Source: Martensiomyces pterosporus
Taxonomy: Eukaryota > Kickxellomycota > Kickxellomycetes > Kickxellales > Kickxellaceae
Direction of reading: 5' to 3'
DNA length: 57,260 nucleotides
Assembly (NCBI GenBank): GCA_025201845.1
Contig: MU603929.1
Location: 257,271-314,530 of the forward strand
Shown: in pieces, positions 41,069 to 51,654 of the stretch
Layout: every line of letters starts with the position of its first letter
How positions within the stretch are numbered: position 1 is the stretch's first letter
Program-made: the position numbers and the translations under genes
The notes under the pieces: generated by a model
The model's database searches: none
The model's input: only the letters and a program-made list of their open reading frames with translations
Told to the model about the DNA's origin: nothing

Positions 41069-44000
41069 TTATTCGCCGTCCTCTTTGGCACCAGCCTCTG
41101 CTGCTGCCATCGCAGCCTGCCTTTCTTCAAGGCAGGAACATAGCGGCTTTAAAATCTTGTCCAGCTCCGAATGGACCACCACTTGTGCTGTTGCTGTTGC
41201 CGCCGCTGCCGCTGCCGCTGGTGCTGTTTGTGGCCCGCTCAACGCAGACAGATCGCCATACAGAGTATTAGGTGCCACCGCGCCAACCATGCGCAAAAAC
41301 TCGCTGGCCGCATTGTACTTGGCATGTCTGGGCGACTCACCCATCGCTGCAACCACCGTGTGCTTGTGTATCTTGAACTCGCAGATGTACTTGTTGAAGA
41401 TGTCGAGCAGGTTCGCGTTCTGCTTATGCTCCCATGAAAATGCCTGGCAACCCCAAGCTTGGCACACAAGCAAGCTCTGGATAATCGGATTCAGCGTCAG
41501 CTTTCCAGAATCGACAAACTTGTCAAGGAACGGGCCCAGCAATCGCTTGTATGCCGCTGTGGCCGCTTCATGGCTCATTCCCGAGTCGACGTAGATCGCC
41601 CCAAGAAGGGACTCGAATATGTCGCCGAGCACCTTGGGGGCCTGCACCAGGTTCCAGCACTCTGGTGGCAGGTCCTTGTAGATATCTTCGGCATCGCCAA
41701 TAGCACTGCCACCCGAGCCGCCATTTTCTGTCCACACCGTCCGCGCCCTTTCCAGCCGCACTTCATAATCGTGTATCGCTGCTCCCAGAAAATCCGACCT
41801 GTGCCGTATGAACCTGTGCAGCTTGTGGCAGACCAGAACAAGCGCCAACACGTCGTTGCTCACCGCAACGTGCTTGACCAGCGTTATGCGGTGCGGGTTG
41901 AGATGCGGCGTGTAGTCAAAGTATCGCTTGGTGACTACATAGTCCAGCACGGCATCGCCCAGGTACTCCAGTCTCTGGTAGCTGCTTGATCCCAGGTCGA
42001 TGGAGCTACAGTGCGTCAGCGCCTCAGCAAGAAGGTCGCGGCTCTTGAACGTATACCCGAGGATCTCCTCAATCTCCTCAGCCCAACTGCTGCTGCCTGC
42101 GCCGTGTCCATCAACAGGCACCAGCTGCGGGGAGAGCGGGGAGAACATGGATGGCTGCCCATAGATGACATCGGCACGATCCAGCTCTATCTCCTTCAGC
42201 AGGTCTTTCGTGAGCTCGCTACTTTCAATGCTTGCAAGTTGCTGCACGCACCTTTCACTCAGCAGCCGTACGTGGCGTTGACGCGCCCTCATTTCAGCAT
42301 CCCACGCAGTGGCGAACTGCGACCATGAAGACCACGACTCGCCAACAACACCCAGCGACCGGGCAGCTGCCAATGCACCCTCAATCCCACCATCCAGCAC
42401 AGCTGCGCCTAATAGCGATTCGATAATGTCGGCCACCATCTTCTCCGACAGCGGGCGAGTGGTAGAAATTGGGCGTGTCGGCGGCTTTTTCTTTTCCATG
42501 CTCTTCTCCATACCACTCTCCTCGCTCTCTGCCGTGCTGTCGTCCAAAAGCTCGGGCATGCCTCTCTTCCTGGGCACAAACTGCCTGGCCGGCTCGCATG
42601 ATGGAGTGCATATCCACTTGAGGGGCACGTTCAGAAGCCGCTTCCATCCGATCCCGGGCAGCCTCCACTCACGTCTTGAATACACCTGACTGATGATGTA
42701 CTCAGCCAGCCCTTGCCTTTGCGCCAATGCAAACAAGTGCGCATTATTGACAAGGGCATCGCGCCGTGCAGTCAGCAATCCTTCGTGGTCGCCTGGGCGG
42801 GTGACGAACAGCATCGTCGTCGTAATGTACTTGAGCACCGAGTCGCCCAGCGTCTCTAGCCGCTCGTAGTTCACATCCATGCTGGCCGAAGAGGCAGTGA
42901 TCGCCTGACGCACAAGCTCGGTGCGTATGTCCAATCCCAGCATCTGCCTGACTTCTTCGGCCAGAAGCACCTGATCGAGGCGAGCAAAGAACGATGGGAG
43001 CAGCGACAAGTTGTAGATGTCATCGAGATCAAGCGACTCTGGTGCACAGAAAAACGGCGACGTGTAGATACCGTCCGGGTACACTTGCTCTGTTTCCAGC
43101 AAGGTCTGCTGCGGAGGCAGAGACTGACCAATGGAGACATGCAGGTAGTTGAGCGCAATGTTGATGCTGCCCACCTTGAATACAGGCACGCTTGCGGCTG
43201 CCGCCTTTCTGGGCAAAAAGCTGAACAACTTTCGCTCCTCTGCCCATCTCGCCATAGTCCGCACCCAGTGCCTCCTACCCCTCACTTCCATCTTTGGCCT
43301 GCCTTCTCCGCTAGCGCTGGTACTGGCGATACTAGCGCTGCTGCTCAGTGCTGACTCGTTGGCTGGTGACTCGCAACCCATGTCCATGTCGGCAGCTAGC
43401 TGCCCCTCGGCAACAGTACCCTCAGTCTGCTGGCTCCTCGAGTAGGCTGCATGGTGAGCAGTGAGGTCAGAGTAGATATCGATGCTGCTGCACACTCTTT
43501 CGATAACCTTGAGCTTGCCAAAGTCCAGAGCATCCATGACAATGCATCCCTCGCAAGCATCAATTTCATCAAGCCCTCTTTTGGATATCGCATCGCGGTT
43601 CTTGAAGCAAGTGGCAGCCACGCCAAAGTCGATTCCCAAGCCGTCCTCGAGCGGCGGCCCCAGAAGAACGCCAATATCGTCAGTGTCCCACACCAGTGCA
43701 CTCCCAGTGATACGAAGCAAAAGCTTGGAAGTGAAGGACGCGAGTGCATCGACCTGGTCATCGCACAGCAGCTGGGGGCCAACGTACACAGGCAAGATCG
43801 GCGTTGCGCTGGTATCTATATCATCGGCATTCTTGAGATATTGTGCAATGTATAGCGGGACCACGGTGGTTTCTGGCAGCGCCTGTGCGGTGGCCAAGAT
43901 CAATCGTGCCGGCATGGATGTCGATGCGTTCTGAAGATCTATACGATACAGGTGCCAGAATCGAGGTCGGCTGGGTGTGGCAGCTTCAGCAGACCCAGGC

Positions 44001-46897
44001 AACGTAGCGTCTTCATCGCTGCTGTCGAAGGTTGCGGGAGCAGCTCTCACCACAATGCCGACATCCCCATCCGCCTCCATAGCGTCTATACCAAACTCAT
44101 CTGGAGTTGTCGGCCCACTCACGGCCATCTCAGAACCTGTGTCACATCTAGACCGGTGGAGGAATTGGTGTGGAACCGCGATTTCATAATCGTTGACCGA
44201 TGCTCGCGTGCCTTTGCCCTTCTTGGCACCCTGCAAGGTGCCTCCCAACGATGTGCCGCCAGTGCCCTGGTCCAAGGACGCCTTGCTGCTGCTGACGACT
44301 ACAGGAAGCATATTATCGTCGATGGCGCCTATCTGATGTAGCTTCTTCGCCATGCGATAGGCTGCAACCTGCTTAGCGAGCTTCTTGTTTGGCATCGCCG
44401 GCCCAGCTACCTGCCGTATAGCCGCATTGGCTGGAAGTGTAACTGCGCAGCTAAAGAGCTGGACAAGCTTGGGCTTTGGCACTTTGTTCTTCTTTCCCAC
44501 CACCCCAGCACTAGCTGCTTCCTCCACAGCAGCCACCGCCTGGCTTTCATAGTGCTCGGTCACCCTGAATTTGAACTCTGGCTTTAGCATGAAGAACGGG
44601 TCCTGGGGCAGCGCCTGCACATACTGGTGCACGACAGGGATGGCCGAAAGATACGTGATCTTGGCCTGCGACGCAACCACAGTGTATATACGACCAGTCC
44701 TGTCCCTGCTCTCGATCCACAGCTCCTTCGTGTCGTCCTCCGGGTTCTCGTCAGAGAACTCCACCAGCCGATGTTTGCGTAGCAGCATGCCGTAGTCCAA
44801 GTGCGTGCGACTCTTGGTGATGATCCCGTCGCTCGATTTGTTCTCCTCAAGCTGTGATTCTTGCATGCACCACTCGCGCAGGCACTCCTCCAGCGCAACC
44901 AGCTTCAAGTAGTCCGTGTATGTGCCGACCTCCTTTGGAGCTGGCGTGTTGGCCATGCAAGGCGGCAAAGTCCGGCTATTTGAATCGGCCGCAATGGCAG
45001 TCTGTTGGCTATCGGCCAATCCAGGGGACATTGGCAAACTCGCTGCGCTCCATCCTGCTGCCGCTGCTGTTGTGCTGTCTGGGGAGTCACCAGCGAGCGC
45101 AGGCACAGGCGGCTGCTCAACTAGTGGCACCATGACAACGAACTGCGACCCTTCCTTCCTCGCCCGCCCACGGGACTGAATCATCGACGTGGCAGTCTTT
45201 GGCATCTCAAACCGAATGACCAAGTTGCACGGCTGTATATCCACGCCTTCCTCCGCCACCTGTGTAGCCACGAGCAGGTTAATCTTGCCAACCGCAAAGT
45301 CAGCCAGTGCCTGCTGGTTGGCGCTCTTTGCTGACCCTGCCCTAATGGGCTTGGCCATGCTGCTTTTTGGCCCTTGCGACGCACCCAAAAGCACGTCTGG
45401 TCTGACAAACTCAAACTCCGTGATCTTGGAGATTACATACACGAGGATGATGGCCGTCAGCCGCCTGGTAGTAAAGACGATTCCGCGCAGCTCATCAGAC
45501 CTCGTGCGCCACTCGTACAGGATCCCCAGCAGCCGGTTGACCTGCGGTGTAAGCTCGCTGCTGATTTCGTCCCACATGAGGCGGCTCGCAGTTGGGATCA
45601 GGTGCGGAATGGCCTGCATGGCCTGTGCCCTGATGCTAGCCTGCTGCCCAGCGCCAAGGTGTCCGATAGCCGAGGTGCTGGTAGTCGTTGCCATGAGCTG
45701 CTCTATTGTTGCGCGCTTAAATGCATCGCCACCGAATTCCCTATCGATCTCTAGCGCTTTCACCAGGTCCAGAACCTCTGCACGCAGCGCCGCCGTCTTG
45801 TCAATTTGCGACTGCAGAGCAAATGCATCGCGGTTCGCCAGCGGGCTGGCGGAGCTCCTACCGCTCGCGGTGTCCTTGTCGGTGCCATCTTTACCGTAGT
45901 CGTAGTCGCTATCCGCCTCAGCCATCGCGGAGTACAGAGTGGCTGGCTGGGCGCTGTTCCTCGCATGCATGCTGCGCGGCAGTGCCGTCTGCCTTGTCTT
46001 GACTAGCCACCTATGGATAAAGTGGTGCCACATCTGGTCGACGCCAAACGGGCCCAGCAGTGACATAATAACGGGCAGTGTCTTGAAGGCATTCTCCAGG
46101 GCCATGGTCCTCCCACACTCCTCTTTCAGAGCCAGCGTCAGCCGCGTGGTCTCGTATCTGGGTGGCAGTGCGTACTCATAAACGACACTACTGGGTCGCG
46201 ACATACTGGTCAGCGGTCCCGTCGCCATCAAGTCAACCGTACACAAATTCGAGTCCAGAGCCGCCTGCAGATGGTTGACCGAGACATCTGCCGTCTCGCG
46301 GGCATTCAATGGCGATGCAGTCATGCCAAATATGTGCGGGCGGTCGGCTTGTGGGCAGTGGTCGTAGAACTCTCTCATAATCAGCGAGTAAGGGTGGTTG
46401 CCGCGCGCATGGTGGCACTCATCAAAGACCAGGAGATCGATGTCCGAGAGGCGAACAAACCCCGACCTTAGGGCATTGAGGAGGATCTGGTGGGTCATGA
46501 CATGCACTGATGCGGCGCCCCACTTCGCTTGCCACGCGCTCTCGCCCCACTCGTCGACGCCCGTGGAGCCAGTGTAGGAGTGGACCCTTTGCTCTGTGTT
46601 TTCCGCAATAACGCGGGCTTGCTGGTGCACCAGCGCAACGGTGTTGTTGAGGAACACGCGCGACTTTTTTCTTTGCCTTGGCGTCGAGGTGTGGGCGGTG
46701 GTTTGTGTGCGCCGCGAGAACCACTCGATTAGCATCACGGCAATCAGCGTCTTGCCTGTTCCGGTCTCGAGCATGACGATGGTGTTGTTGTCCAGTGCCC
46801 TCCTGAGCATGCCCAGCTGGTATTGCCGCGGCACAATGTCGCTGTGCTTCGCCAGTAGGTCCGCATGGTCGCTGTCATGCCCAGTCTCTAGCTCCAT
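41069..46897 (-). CDS. Dicer-like endoribonuclease III
   Basis: A 1,942-residue Dicer in one exon that cuts long dsRNA or hairpins into small RNAs for RNA silencing. Domains in order: DExD/H helicase with LETGTGKT (about 43-50) and DECH (159-162); helicase C with VATQVAEEGVDIQ and QSRGRARK (about 545-585); Dicer dimerisation domain (DUF283) around LFSCAVTLPANAAIR (about 805-855); a diverged platform/PAZ-like stretch (about 980-1300); RNase IIIa with ERLETLGDSVLKY (about 1345) and ADIIESLLGA; RNase IIIb with RLEYLGDAVLDY (about 1640) and GDIFESLLGA; and a C-terminal dsRNA-binding domain (about 1800-1880). The acidic residues of both RNase III centres are present, so it should be active. The start is the ATG at 46897 (MELETGHDSD). 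Ser/Ala insertions lengthen the helicase part. Confidence 0.93.
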   Translation of the reverse strand: MELETGHDSDHADLLAKHSDIVPRQYQLGMLRRALDNNTIVMLETGTGKTLIAVMLIEWFSRRTQTTAHTSTPRQRKKSRVFLNNTVALVHQQARVIAENTEQRVHSYTGSTGVDEWGESAWQAKWGAASVHVMTHQILLNALRSGFVRLSDIDLLVFDECHHARGNHPYSLIMREFYDHCPQADRPHIFGMTASPLNARETADVSVNHLQAALDSNLCTVDLMATGPLTSMSRPSSVVYEYALPPRYETTRLTLALKEECGRTMALENAFKTLPVIMSLLGPFGVDQMWHHFIHRWLVKTRQTALPRSMHARNSAQPATLYSAMAEADSDYDYGKDGTDKDTASGRSSASPLANRDAFALQSQIDKTAALRAEVLDLVKALEIDREFGGDAFKRATIEQLMATTTSTSAIGHLGAGQQASIRAQAMQAIPHLIPTASRLMWDEISSELTPQVNRLLGILYEWRTRSDELRGIVFTTRRLTAIILVYVISKITEFEFVRPDVLLGASQGPKSSMAKPIRAGSAKSANQQALADFAVGKINLLVATQVAEEGVDIQPCNLVIRFEMPKTATSMIQSRGRARKEGSQFVVMVPLVEQPPVPALAGDSPDSTTAAAAGWSAASLPMSPGLADSQQTAIAADSNSRTLPPCMANTPAPKEVGTYTDYLKLVALEECLREWCMQESQLEENKSSDGIITKSRTHLDYGMLLRKHRLVEFSDENPEDDTKELWIESRDRTGRIYTVVASQAKITYLSAIPVVHQYVQALPQDPFFMLKPEFKFRVTEHYESQAVAAVEEAASAGVVGKKNKVPKPKLVQLFSCAVTLPANAAIRQVAGPAMPNKKLAKQVAAYRMAKKLHQIGAIDDNMLPVVVSSSKASLDQGTGGTSLGGTLQGAKKGKGTRASVNDYEIAVPHQFLHRSRCDTGSEMAVSGPTTPDEFGIDAMEADGDVGIVVRAAPATFDSSDEDATLPGSAEAATPSRPRFWHLYRIDLQNASTSMPARLILATAQALPETTVVPLYIAQYLKNADDIDTSATPILPVYVGPQLLCDDQVDALASFTSKLLLRITGSALVWDTDDIGVLLGPPLEDGLGIDFGVAATCFKNRDAISKRGLDEIDACEGCIVMDALDFGKLKVIERVCSSIDIYSDLTAHHAAYSRSQQTEGTVAEGQLAADMDMGCESPANESALSSSASIASTSASGEGRPKMEVRGRRHWVRTMARWAEERKLFSFLPRKAAAASVPVFKVGSINIALNYLHVSIGQSLPPQQTLLETEQVYPDGIYTSPFFCAPESLDLDDIYNLSLLPSFFARLDQVLLAEEVRQMLGLDIRTELVRQAITASSASMDVNYERLETLGDSVLKYITTTMLFVTRPGDHEGLLTARRDALVNNAHLFALAQRQGLAEYIISQVYSRREWRLPGIGWKRLLNVPLKWICTPSCEPARQFVPRKRGMPELLDDSTAESEESGMEKSMEKKKPPTRPISTTRPLSEKMVADIIESLLGAAVLDGGIEGALAAARSLGVVGESWSSWSQFATAWDAEMRARQRHVRLLSERCVQQLASIESSELTKDLLKEIELDRADVIYGQPSMFSPLSPQLVPVDGHGAGSSSWAEEIEEILGYTFKSRDLLAEALTHCSSIDLGSSSYQRLEYLGDAVLDYVVTKRYFDYTPHLNPHRITLVKHVAVSNDVLALVLVCHKLHRFIRHRSDFLGAAIHDYEVRLERARTVWTENGGSGGSAIGDAEDIYKDLPPECWNLVQAPKVLGDIFESLLGAIYVDSGMSHEAATAAYKRLLGPFLDKFVDSGKLTLNPIIQSLLVCQAWGCQAFSWEHKQNANLLDIFNKYICEFKIHKHTVVAAMGESPRHAKYNAASEFLRMVGAVAPNTLYGDLSALSGPQTAPAAAAAAATATAQVVVHSELDKILKPLCSCLEERQAAMAAAEAGAKEDGE

Positions 46898-47514
46898 GTT
46901 TATCCTGCTGTTATTTGTCCGCCTGGTACTACTCACTGCTAGACCAAGATAGTGCTATGGCTACTGGACGACGCTAGCAAGGGAAGAGTACGGCCAGATA
47001 ATATAAGCAACGTTGTAGCATGTAGCGAGAAGCATATGCGCACACAGCCGGCAATAGGGCTGAGTGCACCCTTGCCAAGGTGGCGTGTCTCTCTTATGGT
47101 TATTTTGCTTTACCTCGGCGTCGTTTCTAATCGCTGCGGAGCACTGAGTGGTGTGAGGCAGAGTGGGAAATAGTGCTGAGGGCAGAGGGAGAGAGGAGCT
47201 GGAGGAGAGATGGACAGGCAGCGCCCGCTGGTGCCAAGAGATTCAGATACAGGCGGCGGCAGAAGCGATGCTGTGATGTCGCATGGTATCACCCCGTTCA
47301 TTGTAGCTTGCTGTTCTACTGCAGTTCCAGAATCAAACAGCGTGTACTCAGCGGGCGCTTCGCTTGCCCCCCCAAAAAAAAGGGGAAAGGAAGGGCCAAA
47401 GCCACATTTTGGCACCACCCCACACAGGAGGACGGGCCGCCAAAGCAAGCCTCAGGCGAAAAGCAGGTTTCTATTACAGAATGTTCAGATAAAAGAAGAG
47501 GGCGCAGGTGCTGC
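46898..47514. other. Intergenic region between MDH and Dicer
   Basis: The promoter of Dicer and the 3' end of the malate dehydrogenase gene. No gene seen; an A-run at about 47376-47382 is the only simple sequence. Confidence 0.4.
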
Positions 47515-48687
47515 TTAGTTTCCGTTGACAAACGAGACACCCTTCTTCTGGGTCTTCAAAAGCTCGGGGATGGCAGCCTTAACGAGCTCCTTCTCGTACT
47601 CCGAAATGGACTCGGGGAGAGGAAGAACCTCCTTAACACCGTCCTTGTCGAGCTTGACGTAGGTCGAGAAGTACTCCAGACCCTCGTCCTTGAACAGGTC
47701 GTTGCGAACAAACGACCACTCCAGAACCTCCTCGCCCGCGTTGGCACGGAGGAGGGAGTCGGCAAAGCGAGCGCCAGCGAAGGCCATCGAGAGGGTAGCC
47801 GAGCCCAGACCGTCCTTGGCCTTGACGACCTCATCGCCGCCGAACTGGACGCGGTGGGTCAGGGCGTCGCGCTCCTCCTTGGTGAGCTCAAGACCCTCGA
47901 CCTGCGAGAACAGGGGGATGATGGTGATGCCGGCGTGGCCACCGACGACGGGCACGTCGACGATCTTGCCAAGCTTGTCGCCAATGAAGCGCGAGGCGCG
48001 GACGAGGTCGAGGCTGGTGACGCCAAAGATCCTACAAAAAAAAAACGCACACGCAGCATTCAGCAGTTTTTCCGTTAGCTGATCAGTGGGCTTTGTGCGG
48101 ATACAGCCGAAAGTGGGTGGTCCATGCATGGATTACAATAAGCACCAGCACATGAAACAGCGCCCCCTTCAGGCAGCGCAGAGGCACACTTACTTCTTGG
48201 GGTCGTAGACGCCGGCGTTCTTGAAGACCTCCGTGGCAATGGGCACGGTCGAGTTAACCGGGTTCGAGATGATCAGGAGCTTGGCCTGGGGGCACACATC
48301 CGCGCACGCCTGGGCGAGGTCGCGCACAATGCCCGCGTTAGTGTTGAACAGATCGTCGCGGGTCATGCCGGGCTTACGGGGGACACCGGCGGGGATAACA
48401 ACGAGCTCAGCGCCCTCCAGGGTCTTCTTCAGGCCGTCCTGGTCCTTAGCAGTGTACCCGGCAACATTCGACAGGGTGTTGACATGGCCAACATCGGCAG
48501 CCACGCCGGGGGTGTTGACGATATCATACAGACCGAGCTCGGTAACGCGCGAGTTGGCCTTCAGCAGGAGGGAGAGGGACTGGCCGATGCCTCCGGCAGC
48601 TCCGAGGACAGCAACCTTGGAGCGGAGGGGGGTGGCGGTGGAGAAGGAGCGGGCGGCTACCTTGATCGCGTTGCGGGTGGCAAACAT
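47515..48687 (-). CDS. MDH1: Malate dehydrogenase, mitochondrial
   Basis: Two exons, 48687-48194 and 48031-47515, give 336 residues; the intron (48032-48193, 162 bases) has GTAAGTG and a T-run plus GTAG. The enzyme interconverts malate and oxaloacetate with NAD in the TCA cycle. The N-terminus [23 protein letters not shown] is a matrix presequence. The NAD loop is GAAGGIGQ, the substrate Arg motif is [12 protein letters not shown], then [11 protein letters not shown], and the catalytic His is in VVGGHAGIT, the first conserved block of exon 2. The short presequence and [19 protein letters not shown] pattern are typical of the mitochondrial type. The exon junction codon encodes Lys-Ile (KK|IFGVT) in frame. 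Strong codon bias leaves a 301-codon antisense frame open, which I regard as a shadow. Confidence 0.95.
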
Positions 48688-49326
48688 TGTCGACGCTGGG
48701 TGCTATTAATGAGAACTGGAGAGCGAGGAGTGGAGATAAGGGAAAGAGGAGCAATGCCCAGGCGGCGAGTCCTTGGGGTTCTTATACAAACTGCCCATCT
48801 TGCCCGAGTCCAAATAGCGTGTGGTTCTAATGATAAGGGGCTGCCTGTGATTGGCCAAAAATGCAGCTGCCCGCCGGGCTTTTCCTGAGCCCTCGCCCCC
48901 TGCTCCGGACTTCCACGAGCTGCGAGCAGCGCCTGCCTGTGCGGCTGCGAGCAGCGGCAGCCCACACACAGCCACAGCGTGCAAACGCCGGGAGGGGTTG
49001 ATGCCCAAGGCCGCCCCGCGAGCAATAGTGCTCAGTGGCCAAGACTCGGTTCTCACGCGTGCCTTTGTGCTCTTTGGGCAGAATCAAATGAGGCGCTCGT
49101 CTTCTACTGCTGCCAGGCAGAAGGGCTCGAATCCAGGAGGTGGACTACCACACACAGCTTTCAACAATGTGTCACATGCAAGCGCTAATGCAAAGTCATA
49201 CTGCCGCCAAAAGGCAGCAAGGCAGGCATAGGGGCGACCTGAATCGTTTCCAAAAAGGTAGGAGAAAATAGACAAAAACAGGCAATAGCTCCTTTGGCGA
49301 TCCGCACCCAAAGCCGTCGTTCTAGT
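48688..49326. other. Intergenic region between MCMBP and MDH
   Basis: Holds the MDH promoter. No gene recognised; a tRNA-like GGGCTCGAATCC at 49124-49135 does not fold into a cloverleaf. Confidence 0.4.
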
Positions 49327-51311
49327 TTACCGCGCTGGCTCGCCATCTTTGGCGTCCGACTCCGCACCCGGCCCGCTCCTCTGCTCTGCAGTGCCGTTGG
49401 CGGCCGCTGCTGCCGACGGTGGTTCGGCCCGAGATTCCCCGCTAGCTGGGTGTCTGGCCCTCGCACGGTCATTGCGCTCGCTCCTTTTCTTCTCCAGCGC
49501 GCCAGCCTCCCTCCACGAGTCCAGGCTGAGCTCCGACTCGCCCTTGCTGATGCTGACAAGACGAGCCACGGTAATCGCGAGCGCCAGCTCCGCCTGGGTC
49601 ATCATCTTACTGCCGCACGCATGCGCACTCTTTCTCGACTCTGCATACTCCTCCGAAATCGCATCGGAGACGTCTTTGGGAATGCTAAACTCCAGCTCGC
49701 GCACAAGCTCGAGGTACTGGCGGATCTGCTCCGTGTGCATGGGATCCAGCGGCTTGACCTCTGCACCTCCACCTTGCTGGACATCAGCGAAGAGCGCCAC
49801 CGCCGCGTCAGACAGGTACAGATCGCAGTCGTTCTGCAGAATCGACTTGCCTGATGAAAGCACTAGAACGCGCAAGTTCGTGTCCATCTCAATTGGCTGG
49901 AACGGGTACTGGTACGCCACGACCTGGTCGAGGATAGCCGTCTGCAAGGCGTGCAGATTGCGCACGCCCTTCTCGTCCAGTGTTCCTTCATGCAGGCTGG
50001 TTTCGTCGCAGACCACCTCAGTCCCACGAGCCAGCTGCAAGACACCCGCCTTTAAGTCGCCTGATTCGGCATTGGGCACAAAGGACGAGCTGTTCAGCAG
50101 CTTGAGGTCGAACGGGAGTTCGACGCAGCGGGGCACAAACTGCGCCAGCGCATCACCCACACGCCGTGTGGAGGGGTTGGTTAGTGAGAACCCGCTCGCG
50201 TGTGCTTTCTCACTCTGGAGGCCCGAGGGGAACCCGATGAGGTTGAGTGAGAGCTTGCCCACCTTCGACCCCTGCACATTCACGGTGTTCGAGAGCAGGT
50301 GGAGCAGGAGGTAGTGTGCCGCCAGATTGTCGCCGCCAAGAACCGGCGTCAGGTGAGCTAGGAGCATATCGCGGCGCACCAAGTGCTCGCTGGGTGCTGG
50401 CACAGGGAGGCCAGGAATCAAGCTGTCAAGAGACACGTCTGTGTGGAAGATTGCGTGCACACAGGGCCAGCTCGGCTTCTCTGCCTCCGCTGCACCTTCG
50501 TCTTTCGCGTTATATGCAAGCTCATATATGCCAACAACATCGATCATGCTAGCCACCTTTGGCGCGGTGCTGGGCGCGTAGAACTTGACCAGCGCAGCGC
50601 CATGCCTTTCGCCGTGCAGCGGGTACTTTGCCTCATTAACCATAGCCGTCTTAGCCTCAGCGTCGCTGGAGATCTTCAGTTCCTCCATAGCATGCTCAAT
50701 TGACTCCCTAGTTGTCTGGCGAGCCCACGGAGTCTGGCCGGGGATCGAGACACAATAGGCCACCTCTTTCTCCGTAAACACGTTCTGGGGGTTCGTGTAG
50801 TCGATCTCCCAGTCGTCGTCCAGTGGGTGCTCCGCATCCGTATACTGAGAGAACTTGCGCTTCACGTCGCCCGTCCTGGGGTTGATGGTGTGTGCCACTG
50901 AGAGATGCAATTCCTCGCCGTAGCTGGGATCCTGCACCATGCAGCGGAATCTGACGAGCGACCCATCTTTGAGCGTGGGATCAGCAGGGGTCTGGTCCAA
51001 CAATAGAGGGATTCTGCCGAGAAGGTGGGCACTGTTGAACACCTTTTGGAAGTGATCCTGTGCGAGCTTGCCGAACTCGCTGGCTGCGCTTGTGTCGAAC
51101 TCGCCGCCCTTCTGGCTCTCTTCTATGAGATTGATCCACCATGCCCGCAGAGCAACAGACAGTTAGGTAATGAGTGAAGGTGTGTTGGCACGGAAAGCTG
51201 CTCAAGCAAACGAGAAGGACGTGAGCCTCGCTTACCAAAGAGCTCATTAATGACCGCGAGAGGAGCGCGTATGTGCTTGCTGACAGCCTCGGCAGAAGTA
51301 GTGTCGACCAT
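49327..51311 (-). CDS. Mini-chromosome maintenance complex-binding protein (MCMBP)
   Basis: Two exons, 51311-51236 and 51122-49327, joined in frame (GAG CTC TTT G | AA GAG), give 623 residues; the intron of 113 bases has GTAAGCG and CATAG. MCMBP binds MCM helicase subunits in the nucleus and affects their assembly, unloading or protection. Family marks are the N-terminal FGKLAQDHFQKVF, then LVRFRCMVQD (compare VKFRCMIQD in animals), the P-loop-like central part VLGGDNLAAHYLLLHLLS, GKLSLNLIGFP, and the C-terminal block with GVRNLHALQTAILDQVVAYQYPF. The C-terminal 60 residues, rich in Arg, Ala and Glu, are disordered. Length agrees with the family (about 600-640). Located between MDH and Sec63, all on the same strand but with separate promoters. 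Confidence 0.88.
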
Positions 51312-51654
51312 TTTTTTTCTCTGCAATTGTAAAAGGTTTTTCGCTGCGAATGCAAGGGGAACAAGCTGGATAGTAAGCAAGGGAGCAAAAGAGCAAAAGA
51401 GCAAACACCAGCGAAAAGGGCCGGAAACAAGACCCAAGAACGCAGCACTGGCTAAGGTAAACAAAAGGCGCTGATCAGCACGCAGCCCTGATTGCGATCA
51501 AACCCAAGCAGCGCATCGCCGGTCAGGCGTGCCACCAGTCCAGCTCCAAAGATGTATATGCCTTTACTGAGTGTAAAAAGGACATGGTGGGTTTTAGTGG
51601 AGATAAATGAAGGAAAAGAGGGGTTGGAAAAAAAAGGAGCGGAATGGCGCGGAC
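51312..51654. other. Short intergenic region between SEC63 and MCMBP
   Basis: Promoter of the MCMBP gene with a run of T/A just before the ATG (51311-51318). No gene seen. Confidence 0.4.

Noticed and set aside
46898..46936. Thirteen-codon N-terminal extension of Dicer
   Set aside because: It begins at GTG; the ATG at 46897 is followed directly by the usual lead into the helicase domain.
47173..48078. 301-codon plus-strand open frame
   Set aside because: Antisense to malate dehydrogenase exon 2; a shadow of strong codon bias.
49110..49160. tRNA-like T-arm GGGCTCGAATCC
   Set aside because: No matching acceptor stem, anticodon arm or A box nearby on either strand.
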